Of a stretch of DNA of 64,000 nucleotides, positions 9,324 through 17,899 are shown one piece after another. Position numbers and translations under genes: made by a program. Source of the DNA: Thiothrix phosphatis (GTDB lineage Bacteria > Pseudomonadota > Gammaproteobacteria > Thiotrichales > Thiotrichaceae); contig NZ_JAYMYJ010000090.1 in the NCBI RefSeq assembly GCF_035668035.1, positions 1 through 64,000 of the forward strand, written 5' to 3'. How positions within the stretch are numbered: the stretch's first letter is position 1; every line of letters begins with the position of its first letter. Below the pieces are notes generated by a model that saw nothing but the letters and a program-made list of their open reading frames with translations, did no database searches and was not told the DNA's origin.

Positions 9324-9833
9324 ATGGGCGTTCAAGATGCTTTTATCCCTCCACGTTCCGCTGTCCAGGATGTTGCAGGCGGCAGCGGTGCAATGACCGA
9401 CAACATTGTTGCTGCATTGCGTAAAACCCGGCCATGGGTGTTGTTTTTATCCATTATGGGGTTTATTGGCGCGGCCTTCATGGCGTTGGCATCCATTCCC
9501 ATGCTGATGGGCAGCGCACTGATGGGCAATATGGAGGGCGCGCAGGCCGAACTGGGCATTTACGGGACAGGCATGATGGTGGGAATGGGCGTGATGTATT
9601 TGCTGATGGCCCTGGTTTATTTCATGGCGTCGCTGTACCTGCTACGTTACGCAGGCTCGATCAAACGCGCAGTCACATCACTGGATGTGGCGGATCTGGA
9701 AACGGCGCTGGGGCAACAGGCAAGCTTTTGGAAACTGGCAGGAATTATGGCGTTGGTGTTCTTGGTGCTGATGGTTGTCATGATGGTGGTTGGTATCGGC
9801 GGCGCTATTTTCATGGGTGGTCGCGGTATGTAA
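9324..9833 (+). CDS. DUF5362-like small integral membrane protein
   Basis: This is a 169-residue membrane protein with three to four hydrophobic segments (about 38-62, 80-107 and 140-165) and an N-terminal cytosolic stretch of about 35 residues. The layout of a first helix pair (LFLSIMGFIGAAFMALASIP), a loop and a helix containing YLLRYAGSIKRA resembles DUF5362 proteins. No function is known. The ATG is preceded by an AAAAGGAAAAC ribosome-binding site. A hairpin follows the stop, and the type II secretion operon starts 151 bases downstream. A link to secretion is possible but unsupported. Confidence 0.7.
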   Translation: MGVQDAFIPPRSAVQDVAGGSGAMTDNIVAALRKTRPWVLFLSIMGFIGAAFMALASIPMLMGSALMGNMEGAQAELGIYGTGMMVGMGVMYLLMALVYFMASLYLLRYAGSIKRAVTSLDVADLETALGQQASFWKLAGIMALVFLVLMVVMMVVGIGGAIFMGGRGM

Positions 9834-9848
9834 TTTTCTGACCGTTCA

Positions 9849-9875
9849 AGGGGAAACTGCTTGCATGTTTCCCCT
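9849..9875 (+). terminator. Hairpin after the DUF5362-like gene
   Basis: Perfect 9-bp inverted repeat AGGGGAAAC / GTTTCCCCT with a 9-base loop, 16 bases after the stop codon. No U-tract follows, so it may be an mRNA-stabilising hairpin or a weak terminator separating this gene from gspE. Confidence 0.5.
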
Positions 9876-9984
9876 CTATCCACCATTCTTGTTGAGGATT
9901 AAGGGTCTTGTGGGCTAATAAACATCAAGACTAATCTTAAGCGCCACAGAGCGTGTAACCTAACAATAATAAAGATAATAACTC

Positions 9985-11709
9985 ATGCAGGTTGCAACAT
10001 CCGCTGCGCCAGCCACAATGTTTGGTGAAAGGCTGGTCAAATTAGGCAAACTGAAACCCGCTGATCTTGAGCGTGCATTGCGTGCGCAAACCGAGATCCG
10101 CCAGCCGCTGGGCAGTGTGCTGGTTCGTCTGGGTATGCTGACCGAACAGGAAGTGGCGTTCGTGCTGTCACGCCATTTGAATGTGCGGTTGGCGTTGACG
10201 AATGACTACCCCTCCATTCCGGTTGAAAACCCCGGCATTGCCATCAACTACATGCGTACCGCTGAAATTGTTCCGGTGCAGACGGGAGAGGAACGTCTGG
10301 TGGTCGCCATGTCCAACCCACAGGATCCTTTTGCCCGGCAAGCCATTGGCATGGCCAGTGGCAAACTGGTTGAACCGCTGCTGGGGTTGCCCAGTGAAAT
10401 CCGCGCCAATATCGAGCGTCTGTATGGTGGTGAAGCTGACAAAAAAGAGGTTGGCGAGGATGAGTTCGAGATCAGCAGCCATAATGATAATTTGGATGAC
10501 ATCGAACATTTGAAGGATATGGCCAGTGAGGCTCCGGTTATCCGCTTGGTCAACCAGATCATGACCAATGCCATGAGCCAGCGGGCTTCCGATATTCACA
10601 TCGAGCCGTTTGAAAGCCATCTGAAGGTGCGTTACCGCATTGACGGCGTGATCCATGAAGTGGATTCACCGCCGCCGCAGCTGACTTCTGCCATTATTTC
10701 CCGGCTCAAGCTGATGGCGCGGCTGAACATCGCCGAGCGCCGCCTGCCGCAGGATGGCCGTATCCAGTTGCGCGCGCAGGGCAAGGAAATCGACATGCGT
10801 GTGTCCACCGTGCCAACCATGCATGGCGAGAGCGTGGTCATGCGCCTGCTTGACAAGCACAGCGTCAAACTGGATCTGCAAACCCTGGGGTTTTCCGACG
10901 ACAACTTGCAAAAACTCCAGCAACAACTGGAAGCGCCGCATGGCGTTATTCTGGTCACAGGGCCGACCGGCTCCGGTAAAACCACCACCTTGTATTCCGC
11001 CCTGACCCAATTGAACACGCCGGAAAACAAGATTTTGACCGTGGAAGACCCGGTGGAATACGAGTTGGAGGGCATCAACCAGATCCAGGCCAATCCGAAA
11101 ATCGGCCTGACCTTTGCTGACGCTTTGCGCTCCATTGTCCGTCAGGACCCGGATGTGATCATGATCGGTGAGATGCGCGATGTGGAAACTGCGCGTATTG
11201 CCATCCAGTCCGCCCTGACCGGCCACTTGGTGCTGTCCACCTTGCACACCAACGACGCCGCCAGTGGCATCACCCGCCTGTTGGACATGGGGATTGAAGA
11301 TTACCTGCTCACCTCGACCGTCAACGGCATTCTTGCCCAACGTTTGGTGCGGCGCTTGTGCCCGCAGTGCCGTGAGCCGCATCCGGTGCTGCCGGAAATT
11401 GAGGAAGAGCTTGGGCTGCGCCGTTACCAGCCGGATGGCGAGTTGCGGTTGTGGCGTGCCAAAGGATGCAACGCTTGCAGCAATAGTGGCTACAAGGGCC
11501 GTAGCGCCATTCACGAAATCCTGGTGATGGATGACCCGATCCGCCGCCTGATCCTCAAGCATGAAGACGCTGGCGTGTTGCAGGAACAGGCGCGCAAGGG
11601 TGGCATGCGCACCATGTACGAAGACGGCCTGCTCAAGGCCTTGAAAGGCGTGACCACCTTGGATGAAGTGCTGCGGGTAGCGGAGGAAACCCCGAATGGC
11701 AGCGTATAG
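9985..11709 (+). CDS. gspE: Type II secretion system ATPase GspE
   Basis: This is the cytoplasmic hexameric ATPase that powers pseudopilus assembly in the T2SS. Its 574 residues comprise N-terminal MshEN-like domains (GERLVKLGKLKPADLERAL), then the secretion ATPase core with Walker A GPTGSGKTTT near residue 325, the Asp box around DPVEYEL, a Walker B region (DPDVIMIGEMRD) and the His box (LVLSTLHTNDA). A zinc-binding tetracysteine motif (CPQC ... CNAC) sits near residues 458-498, as in GspE. It is the first gene of gspE-F-G-H-I-J-K and its end overlaps gspF by 14 bases. The alternative PilB is ruled out by the pseudopilin genes that follow. Confidence 0.95.
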   Translation: MQVATSAAPATMFGERLVKLGKLKPADLERALRAQTEIRQPLGSVLVRLGMLTEQEVAFVLSRHLNVRLALTNDYPSIPVENPGIAINYMRTAEIVPVQTGEERLVVAMSNPQDPFARQAIGMASGKLVEPLLGLPSEIRANIERLYGGEADKKEVGEDEFEISSHNDNLDDIEHLKDMASEAPVIRLVNQIMTNAMSQRASDIHIEPFESHLKVRYRIDGVIHEVDSPPPQLTSAIISRLKLMARLNIAERRLPQDGRIQLRAQGKEIDMRVSTVPTMHGESVVMRLLDKHSVKLDLQTLGFSDDNLQKLQQQLEAPHGVILVTGPTGSGKTTTLYSALTQLNTPENKILTVEDPVEYELEGINQIQANPKIGLTFADALRSIVRQDPDVIMIGEMRDVETARIAIQSALTGHLVLSTLHTNDAASGITRLLDMGIEDYLLTSTVNGILAQRLVRRLCPQCREPHPVLPEIEEELGLRRYQPDGELRLWRAKGCNACSNSGYKGRSAIHEILVMDDPIRRLILKHEDAGVLQEQARKGGMRTMYEDGLLKALKGVTTLDEVLRVAEETPNGSV

Positions 11710-12928
11710 TTATAAGGCCATTACCCCTGGCGGTGTGGCCAAGGAAGGCGTGATGGAGGCGGCCAGCGAAGCGCTGGTGGTGGAAAGCCTGCATGCGCAA
11801 GGGTTGATCCCTGTCAAAATCCAGGCGGGGAAATCCGCTGTGGGTGGTGGTAAGGGCTCTGCTGCCAAAAAATCCGTCGGGTTGTTCGGCGGCAAAAAGG
11901 TTGCCCAAGAAGACATTATGGCGTTGACCCAGCAGATGTCCACCATGCTCAAGGCTGGGTTGCCGCTGGACCGTGCGCTCGGCATCCTGCTGGAAATCAG
12001 CGACAAACCGGCGGTGCAGACGCTGGTGCAGGGCATCCAGAACCAAATCCGCAGCGGCAAACGCTTTGCTGACGCGCTGGATGAAAGCGGCAAGTTCTCA
12101 CGTTTCTACGTCAATATGGTGCGGGCGGGCGAAGCGGGCGGTTCCATTGATGATGCGCTTGGCCGTCTGGTCGACTACATGACGCGGGCGAAGGAATTGC
12201 GCGGCACAGTGATTTCCGCCCTGATTTATCCGGCCATCCTCGCGTTTGTGGCGGTGGTGTCGATCATTGCGCTGCTGACATTTGTGGTGCCGCAGTTTGC
12301 GCAGATGTTCCAGGATATGGGCGGCGAACTGCCGACCATCACCCGAGTGGTGATGACGGCGGCGGATACCTTGCAGCATTACTGGTGGGCGGTGCTGGGT
12401 GGCTTCCTGCTGGTGCTGATGCTGCTGCAATACGTCCTGACCAATGAAAAGGCGCGCGCTGGCCTTGACCGCAGCATGTTGCGCTGGCCGATTGTCGGCG
12501 GCCTGATCGGCAAGATTGAGACCGCGCGTTTTTCCCGCAGCCTGGGAACCTTGCTGCACAACGGCGTCCCGCTATTGGGCGCATTGAAAATTGCCAAGAA
12601 TACGATCAGCAACCGGGTCATGGCGGCGGCGGTGGAGGAATCCGCCGACAGCCTTAAGCAGGGCGAAAGCCTGACCCGGACATTATTGGGCAAAGGCGTG
12701 TTTCCCCCATACGCCTTGCACATGTTGCGCGTCGGAGAGGAAACCGGGCGTATGGAAGATCTGCTAAGGGAAGTGGCAGACATTTACGATGATGAAGTCA
12801 AAACTGCCGTGAAACAGATGTTGGCGCTGCTGGAGCCGCTGCTGATTCTGGTGATGGCGCTCGCCATTTTGGTGATTATTGGCTCGGTGCTGTTGCCGAT
12901 GATCAATATGGCCGATCTGGTGAAGTAG
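11696..12928 (+). CDS. gspF: Type II secretion inner-membrane platform protein GspF
   Basis: This 410-residue polytopic membrane protein forms the T2SS platform and is thought to rotate or scaffold the growing pseudopilus on GspE. It has the duplicated T2SSF domain (FTRQLxTML-type motif seen as LTQQMSTMLKAGLPLDRAL, and again SRSLGTLLHNGVPLLGALKI). Three hydrophobic segments are visible at about residues 170-200, 222-245 and 375-400. The start ATG lies inside the end of gspE, which suggests translational coupling. gspG follows after 63 bases. Confidence 0.95.
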   Translation: MAAYSYKAITPGGVAKEGVMEAASEALVVESLHAQGLIPVKIQAGKSAVGGGKGSAAKKSVGLFGGKKVAQEDIMALTQQMSTMLKAGLPLDRALGILLEISDKPAVQTLVQGIQNQIRSGKRFADALDESGKFSRFYVNMVRAGEAGGSIDDALGRLVDYMTRAKELRGTVISALIYPAILAFVAVVSIIALLTFVVPQFAQMFQDMGGELPTITRVVMTAADTLQHYWWAVLGGFLLVLMLLQYVLTNEKARAGLDRSMLRWPIVGGLIGKIETARFSRSLGTLLHNGVPLLGALKIAKNTISNRVMAAAVEESADSLKQGESLTRTLLGKGVFPPYALHMLRVGEETGRMEDLLREVADIYDDEVKTAVKQMLALLEPLLILVMALAILVIIGSVLLPMINMADLVK

Positions 12929-12991
12929 GAATCCCCAATTTCGATAACACAATAAAAGCTAACCAAAATAGCTAATAACAAGGAGCTAATA

Positions 12992-13444
12992 ATGCAACAC
13001 AAACCCCAAAGTGAACGACTGTCCAACCCACAACGCGGCTTCAGCCTGATTGAGCTGATGATCGTGCTGGTCATTCTCGGCCTGATTGCCGGGATTGTTG
13101 GCCCGCAAGCCCTGAAATACCTCGGCAAGGGCAAGACCCAATCCGCCAAGGTGCAGATTGAAAACATCAGCGCAGCCCTGGACATGTACCGCCTGGAAGT
13201 TGGCAGTTACCCAACTTCGGCGGATGGGCTCAAGGCGCTGGTGACCCAGCCTTCCAATGCGCGTGGCTGGAATGGCCCCTACCTGAAAAAAGGCGAAGTG
13301 CCCAAGGATCCATGGAACAACGATTACCAGTACAAACGTCCTGGCAGCAACAGCCAGCCATATGACCTGATGTCTTTCGGCGCGGATGGTGCCGCCGGTG
13401 GTGAAGGCGAAGATGCAGACATTACGCTCTGGAAACAGCAATAG
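12992..13444 (+). CDS. gspG: Type II secretion major pseudopilin GspG
   Basis: This is the main subunit of the T2SS pseudopilus, processed by the prepilin peptidase. Its 150 residues start with a short basic leader followed by the class III signal RGFSLIELMIVLVILGLIAG (cleavage after G, Glu5 conserved). The C-terminal half has the GspG fold with the calcium-loop region (SYPTSADGLKALVTQP, DPWNNDYQY, FGADGAAGGEGEDADI). A strong AAGGAG ribosome-binding site precedes the ATG, fitting a gene expressed at a higher level than its neighbours. Its 3' end overlaps gspH by 32 bases. Confidence 0.97.
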   Translation: MQHKPQSERLSNPQRGFSLIELMIVLVILGLIAGIVGPQALKYLGKGKTQSAKVQIENISAALDMYRLEVGSYPTSADGLKALVTQPSNARGWNGPYLKKGEVPKDPWNNDYQYKRPGSNSQPYDLMSFGADGAAGGEGEDADITLWKQQ

Positions 13445-13865
13445 TGGCTTCACCCTGCTGGAACTCATGATCGTATTGGTTCTGGCGGGCTTGTTGATGG
13501 GGGTGGTGGCGACTTCCTTGAGCGAAGGCCCCGTGCTGCGTAAAAGCAGCCGGGAAGTCGCCGCCAGCCTGCGTCATGCCCGCGCCCAGGCGATCATGCG
13601 CCAGCAGCCGGTCTTGTGGAAAATGAACATCAAGGACAAGCGTTTCTGGATTGAGGGCGGGGCGGACAATGCCGAACGCACGTTCAGCAGTGCTATCGAG
13701 GCCAAAATCAACACCACCTCTTCGGAAGTGAGTTCCGCCGACCAAGGCGGCATCCGCTTCTTTCCTGATGGCGGCTCCACCGGCGGGTCGGTGGAGCTGA
13801 CCTACAAGCAACAGGCCTACAAGGTCAATGTCGAATGGGTGACGGGGCGTGTTTCAATCCAGTAA
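13413..13865 (+). CDS. gspH: Type II secretion minor pseudopilin GspH
   Basis: This 150-residue minor pseudopilin has the prepilin cleavage motif SGFTLLELMIVLVLAGLLMG about 10 residues from the start and a globular C-terminal domain of GspH type (REVAASLRHARAQAIMRQQP). I chose ATG 13413, preceded by GAAGGCGAAG, rather than the ATG nine codons upstream, because pseudopilin leaders are short. It overlaps gspG at the 5' end by 32 bases and gspI at the 3' end by 17 bases. GspH links GspG to the minor-pseudopilin tip. Confidence 0.92.
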   Translation: MQTLRSGNSNSGFTLLELMIVLVLAGLLMGVVATSLSEGPVLRKSSREVAASLRHARAQAIMRQQPVLWKMNIKDKRFWIEGGADNAERTFSSAIEAKINTTSSEVSSADQGGIRFFPDGGSTGGSVELTYKQQAYKVNVEWVTGRVSIQ

Positions 13866-14244
13866 AGGTTTTTCCCTGCTTGAAGTGCTGGTCGCTTTTG
13901 TGGTGATGGGGCTGGTGGTCGGTGTCATCCTGCAACTGTTCGGTTCCTCCATGCGCGGTGTGGCGCTGTCAGATGAATACAGTTTTGCCGTGCAGGTGGC
14001 CGAGTCCCGCATGGCGGCTGTTGGCCGCGAGATTCCGGTGGAAGAGGGGGATACCAGCGGCGAGGAAAAAGGCTCCGGCTACCGCTGGGAAGTCAGGATG
14101 GAGCCAATCAAGCTGGATGACAAGCAGGAAAAGCTTTCCATCCCGTTGCAACTTTATCAGGTGGATGTCGCCGTAACCTGGAAGACGGGTGAGAAAGCGC
14201 GGGAATTCCATTTGTCCTCTTTGCGTTTTGGGAAAGAAAAATGA
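13849..14244 (+). CDS. gspI: Type II secretion minor pseudopilin GspI
   Basis: This 131-residue minor pseudopilin has a very short leader and the motif KGFSLLEVLVAFVVMGLVVG. With GspJ and GspK it forms the tip complex that initiates the pseudopilus. The start is GTG at 13849, within the end of gspH. The stop forms an ATGA overlap with gspJ. The C-terminal part (YRWEVRMEPIKL, LYQVDVAVTWKTG) matches the GspI fold. No ribosome-binding site is needed if it is translationally coupled. Confidence 0.92.
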   Translation: MFQSSKGFSLLEVLVAFVVMGLVVGVILQLFGSSMRGVALSDEYSFAVQVAESRMAAVGREIPVEEGDTSGEEKGSGYRWEVRMEPIKLDDKQEKLSIPLQLYQVDVAVTWKTGEKAREFHLSSLRFGKEK

Positions 14245-14861
14245 AGCAGCGTGGCTTTACCTTGCTGGAAATGCTGATTTCATTTGCGCTGGTCTCCTTA
14301 TTGTTTCTGGCCCTGTTTGCGGCTTTCAACACCATCGGGCGCGGTTGGGATGCGGCGGACGCCCGCATCAACAAAACCGAGGACATGCGCCTGATCACCG
14401 ATTTTCTGCGTCGTCAACTGAGCCAGGCGATGGTGGTGAAGATTAAAGGGAAAAAGGACGACGCGCCGGTTTATGCGTTTGAAGGCTCCTCTTCCTCCCT
14501 GCGTTACGCCGCGCCATTACAACCCTTGCAGCATCAGGGTGGGGTATTCCTGATCGAACTGGATATTGTCAGCGGCAAGCAGGGCAAGGCATTGCAGATG
14601 CTGTATGCCCCTTACCGGCCTGAGCTGACCTGGGATGATGCGTTCAAGGACGCCGAACCGGTCTTGGTGTTCGATGGGTTGAAAGATGCCGCATTTGCAT
14701 ACTTCGGTGCAGAAGAGGCGAATCAGGATCCGCAATGGGAGTCTGAATGGGAAGAACAGCCAACCTATCCGCTGCTGCTGAAATTGTCGTTGGCGGATGC
14801 GGAACGGCCGTGGCCGGACATGCTGATCGATTTGCCGCAGGTGAGTGATTATGAAAAATAA
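14241..14861 (+). CDS. gspJ: Type II secretion minor pseudopilin GspJ
   Basis: This 206-residue minor pseudopilin has the class III signal RGFTLLEMLISFALVSLLFL at the very N-terminus, then a GspJ domain (TEDMRLITDFLRRQLSQAM and YRPELTWDD). Start and stop overlap both neighbours: ATGA with gspI and 17 bases with gspK. It forms the tip trimer with GspI and GspK and is the usual length for the family. Confidence 0.93.
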   Translation: MKQRGFTLLEMLISFALVSLLFLALFAAFNTIGRGWDAADARINKTEDMRLITDFLRRQLSQAMVVKIKGKKDDAPVYAFEGSSSSLRYAAPLQPLQHQGGVFLIELDIVSGKQGKALQMLYAPYRPELTWDDAFKDAEPVLVFDGLKDAAFAYFGAEEANQDPQWESEWEEQPTYPLLLKLSLADAERPWPDMLIDLPQVSDYEK

Positions 14862-15783
14862 ATTGTCCCCCTATCCTTGGCCTTACCTGCGGGGTGGCAT
14901 GGGTCGGCAAGCGGGTGTGGCGATGGTGGTGGTGCTGTGGATGATCATGGTGATGATGGCGTTGGCGGCCAGTTTGGTGTACGCCACCCGCACCGAAACC
15001 AGCATGGTGGATTACGCCCGCCGCACTGCCATGGCCCGGGCTATCGCCGAAGCTGCCACCCATTATGCGGTCATGCAACTTTTCCTGCCCAACAAGGAGC
15101 GGGATCTCAAGTTGGGAGGGACGCCACTGCTGTGGAGTTACGACGGCGCAAAAGTCGAAATCCGGGTGGTCGGCGAGAATGGTTTGATCGACATCAATTA
15201 CGCCAGCCGCCCATTGTTGCAGGCAATCCTGAAGCAGGTCGGCCTGAATGACGAAGCCAACGAGCGGATGTTGGATATTCTGGAAGATTTCCGGGATGTG
15301 GATGACCTGCGTCGCCTCAATGGTGCCGAGGACAAGGATTATGAGCGTGCTGGTTTGCCATTCGGTGCCAAGGATGCCCCGTTTGAGCGGATTGAGGAGT
15401 TGCAGCAGGTGATGGGGATGACGCCAGAGCTTTATCAGTCGCTGACCCGTTTCCTGACAGTCAATTCCGGCGCAACCGGGATCAATCCGATGTTGGCTCC
15501 CCGCCAAACCCTGCTGTTGCTGGCGGAAGGGGATGCGGCGAAGGTTGATGCCTATATGCAGAAGCGGGAGGAGTCGGAAGGGGAATATGTGCAGCCGGAT
15601 TTTGGTGGGCCATTTTTGGATTCCAGTCAGCAGCCGCTGTACCGGATGCAGATCAGGGTTTATACAGACGAAACCGCCCCCCCGTATTTTGAGGAGCGGT
15701 CAGTCCGGTTGGCACCCGGTAAAATGCCACCTTTCATCAATTATTTCCGTATCTTGCAAGAATCTTCCGAGCAGTTTGGGTGA
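14845..15783 (+). CDS. gspK: Type II secretion minor pseudopilin GspK
   Basis: This 312-residue protein is the large pseudopilin that caps the pseudopilus tip. The signal segment QAGVAMVVVLWMIMVMMALA lacks the Glu at position 5 of the mature protein, which is typical of GspK. The large alpha-helical insertion domain is visible (NGLIDINYASRPLLQAI, RMLDILEDFRDVDDLRRLNG). The start is GTG 14845 or ATG 14851, both inside gspJ. This is the last T2SS gene here: gspL, M, N, C and D do not follow. Its last 47 bases overlap the convergent WecA-like gene. Confidence 0.92.
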   Translation: MIMKNKLSPYPWPYLRGGMGRQAGVAMVVVLWMIMVMMALAASLVYATRTETSMVDYARRTAMARAIAEAATHYAVMQLFLPNKERDLKLGGTPLLWSYDGAKVEIRVVGENGLIDINYASRPLLQAILKQVGLNDEANERMLDILEDFRDVDDLRRLNGAEDKDYERAGLPFGAKDAPFERIEELQQVMGMTPELYQSLTRFLTVNSGATGINPMLAPRQTLLLLAEGDAAKVDAYMQKREESEGEYVQPDFGGPFLDSSQQPLYRMQIRVYTDETAPPYFEERSVRLAPGKMPPFINYFRILQESSEQFG

Positions 15784-16843
15784 CGGGCTGTTCTTTAAAC
15801 CAGCGGCGCAAGCTGTCTTTTTCAGCTTTTGCAACAGGGGCCAACAGTAACAGGTACGCCAGGAACGTCAGCAGGAAGGCGTAAAACATCAGGCTTGCAT
15901 TGATTTGCAGGTGCTCTGACACAACGCCCACACTTGCAAGTGCAAACGCCAATGTGCTCATGGTGACCAGCGTGGCGGATTTGCTCAAGCCGATTTCCAT
16001 CAGCAGGTGGTGCAGGTGATCACGGCCAGCGGCAAAGGGGGAACGGCCTTCGCGCAGACGGTGCAGGATCACACGCACCATATCCATGATCGGCAGCGCA
16101 ATCAGCCACAACGCTGTCACCGGACGGAATGCTTGGGCGCTAGGGTCTTGTGTGCCTTGGATCAACAACCAGCTAATGGTCAGGCCAATCAACATGGAGC
16201 CTGCATCCCCCATGAAAATTTTCTGTTTGAAAGGCGGCAACACCAAGTTGTTGAGCAGGTAAGGGATCAGGGCGGCGATGAAGACGACACAGACGCCCAA
16301 TTCCGCCGTATGGGCAGGCAGGTTGAACAACATAACCAAGCTTAATAGTGAACCCATGGCGACTGAGCCTAATAGCCCGTCAATGCCATCAATCATATTG
16401 AACGCATTGATGACGCCTAGCACGATGATGACGGTGAACGGGTAGCTGAATAGGCCAAGATCAATTTCGCCAAGACCCAGCAGGTTGCCAAGGTTTTGCA
16501 GTGACAAGCCAGAGCCGAGGCACAACGCCAGTGTGAGGAGGGTTTGCATGGCGATGCGCAGTTTGACAGAGAGGTCTTCCGCATCATCCGCAACGCCCAG
16601 CAACACGATGCCAAGGGCGCAGAGCAGCCAAGTGCTGACGGCTGGATTGGCGGGCAGGATAAACAGGGTGGCGACGGATACGCCAGCGAATATTGACATT
16701 CCACCGATCAGCGGAACGGCTCCCGTATGCTGTTTTCTGCCTTTGGGGATGTCGAGCAGATGGGCGCGGCGCGCTACAGGCTTGAGCAGATAAAGTGCAA
16801 TCCATGTCACGCACAGGCTTGTTATCAAGGATATTGTAAGCAT
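15737..16843 (-). CDS. WecA/MraY-family undecaprenyl-phosphate sugar-1-phosphate transferase
   Basis: This 368-residue polytopic membrane enzyme (about 10-11 helices) transfers a HexNAc-1-phosphate, probably GlcNAc-1-P, from a UDP-sugar to undecaprenyl phosphate to start O-antigen or exopolysaccharide synthesis. Family motifs are DIPKGRKQHTGAVPLIGG, the metal-binding and catalytic NAFNMIDGIDGLLG, FMGDAGSMLIG and the substrate-loop AGRDHLHHLL. The overall pattern fits WecA rather than MraY, and the Asp-rich motifs are intact. It sits between the T2SS operon and oxyR and is the first enzyme of the polysaccharide region. Nothing decides its sugar. Confidence 0.88.
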   Translation of the reverse strand: MLTISLITSLCVTWIALYLLKPVARRAHLLDIPKGRKQHTGAVPLIGGMSIFAGVSVATLFILPANPAVSTWLLCALGIVLLGVADDAEDLSVKLRIAMQTLLTLALCLGSGLSLQNLGNLLGLGEIDLGLFSYPFTVIIVLGVINAFNMIDGIDGLLGSVAMGSLLSLVMLFNLPAHTAELGVCVVFIAALIPYLLNNLVLPPFKQKIFMGDAGSMLIGLTISWLLIQGTQDPSAQAFRPVTALWLIALPIMDMVRVILHRLREGRSPFAAGRDHLHHLLMEIGLSKSATLVTMSTLAFALASVGVVSEHLQINASLMFYAFLLTFLAYLLLLAPVAKAEKDSLRRWFKEQPVTQTARKILARYGNN

Positions 16844-16987
16844 GTTGTCCTCGTGGTTTGTTGTCTTCCTGAGGACTTTTTTATGCTATGCCGATGAGGT
16901 TTGCTTATCCGGCCAGTTTCAAACGAATGATAAGACCGATTAGTGGAAAATGCCTTGTCAAAAAAGCCGATGGACGGAAAGCTGGTT

Positions 16988-17899
16988 TTATGCTGCGGCG
17001 GATAACTTTAACCAAGTGGTCTTGATGAATTCACCCAATTGCATGAATTCGGTTTCGCGGGCGCTGCCGCGCCGCCAAGCCAAACCAATTTCGCGGTAGC
17101 TTTCTTCCGGTAGGGGCCATATTTTTACATGCGTGCCAGCCAGCAATGCAGAGCCTTTGACCATTTCCGGCAGATAAGAAATCCCCAAGTCCGAGTCCAA
17201 CATTTGCACCAGTGTCAATAGGCTGCTGGCGGTAAAGCGGCTGACTTTGTCCATATCCTGTAGGTGGCAGGCGGACAGCGCATGGTCGCGCAGGCAGTGG
17301 CCATCCTCCAGCAGCAAAATGCTTTCCGGGTTCAGCTCGTCGAAAATATAGCGGCGGGGACGGGTATGTTGGGTGTCCTCACGGCAGGCAAGGAAAAAAC
17401 TGTCATGAAACAATGGCAGGATTTCGACATTACGCAGTGAATAGGGCAAGGCGAGGATGATCAGGTCAAGTTCGCCACTCATCAGCTTTTCGTAAATGCG
17501 TTGGGTGACGTCTTCAGTCAGATACAAGCGCAGATGCGGGAATTGCTGGCGCAGGGATGGCAGGACTGACGGCAACAGGAACGGGGCGATGGTGGGGATG
17601 ACGCCGACCCGGAGTTCGCCCGTCAATGGCGCATGGTTGCTGCGCGCCAGTTCCACCAAGTTTTCGATGTCGCGCAAGCAGCGGCGGGCTTCAGCAGCAA
17701 TCTGGCGGCCGATATGGGTGACGGTGACATTCTTGTTGGTGCGGTCGACCAGTTGCACCTCGAGGATGGTTTCCAATTCGCGGATGGCGGTGCTGAACGC
17801 AGATTGCGAGACAAAACAGGCTTCGGCCGCTTTGCCAAAGTGTTCATGGCTTTCCAACGCAATAAAATAACGTAACTGCTTCACCGTAGGCAGGTTCAT
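16988..17899 (-). CDS. oxyR: Hydrogen-peroxide-sensing LysR-type regulator OxyR
   Basis: This 303-residue LysR-type regulator has an N-terminal winged helix-turn-helix (QLRYFIALESHEHFGKAAEA) and an effector domain with the OxyR signature LLEDGHCLRDHALSACH. The two redox cysteines are at 202 and 211, nine residues apart like Cys199/Cys208 of E. coli. It should activate peroxide-defence genes when oxidised. ATG 17899 (MNLPTVKQLRYF) is the family start. The frame is open for 65 codons upstream but that segment is not OxyR-like. It is divergent from the flippase gene across a 329-base AT-rich gap that should hold its promoter. Confidence 0.95.
   Translation of the reverse strand: MNLPTVKQLRYFIALESHEHFGKAAEACFVSQSAFSTAIRELETILEVQLVDRTNKNVTVTHIGRQIAAEARRCLRDIENLVELARSNHAPLTGELRVGVIPTIAPFLLPSVLPSLRQQFPHLRLYLTEDVTQRIYEKLMSGELDLIILALPYSLRNVEILPLFHDSFFLACREDTQHTRPRRYIFDELNPESILLLEDGHCLRDHALSACHLQDMDKVSRFTASSLLTLVQMLDSDLGISYLPEMVKGSALLAGTHVKIWPLPEESYREIGLAWRRGSARETEFMQLGEFIKTTWLKLSAAA

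Noticed and set aside
9985..11709. Type IV pilus ATPase PilB as the identity of the first secretion gene
   Set aside because: It is followed by GspF and five pseudopilins in T2SS order (G-H-I-J-K), so GspE is the better call.
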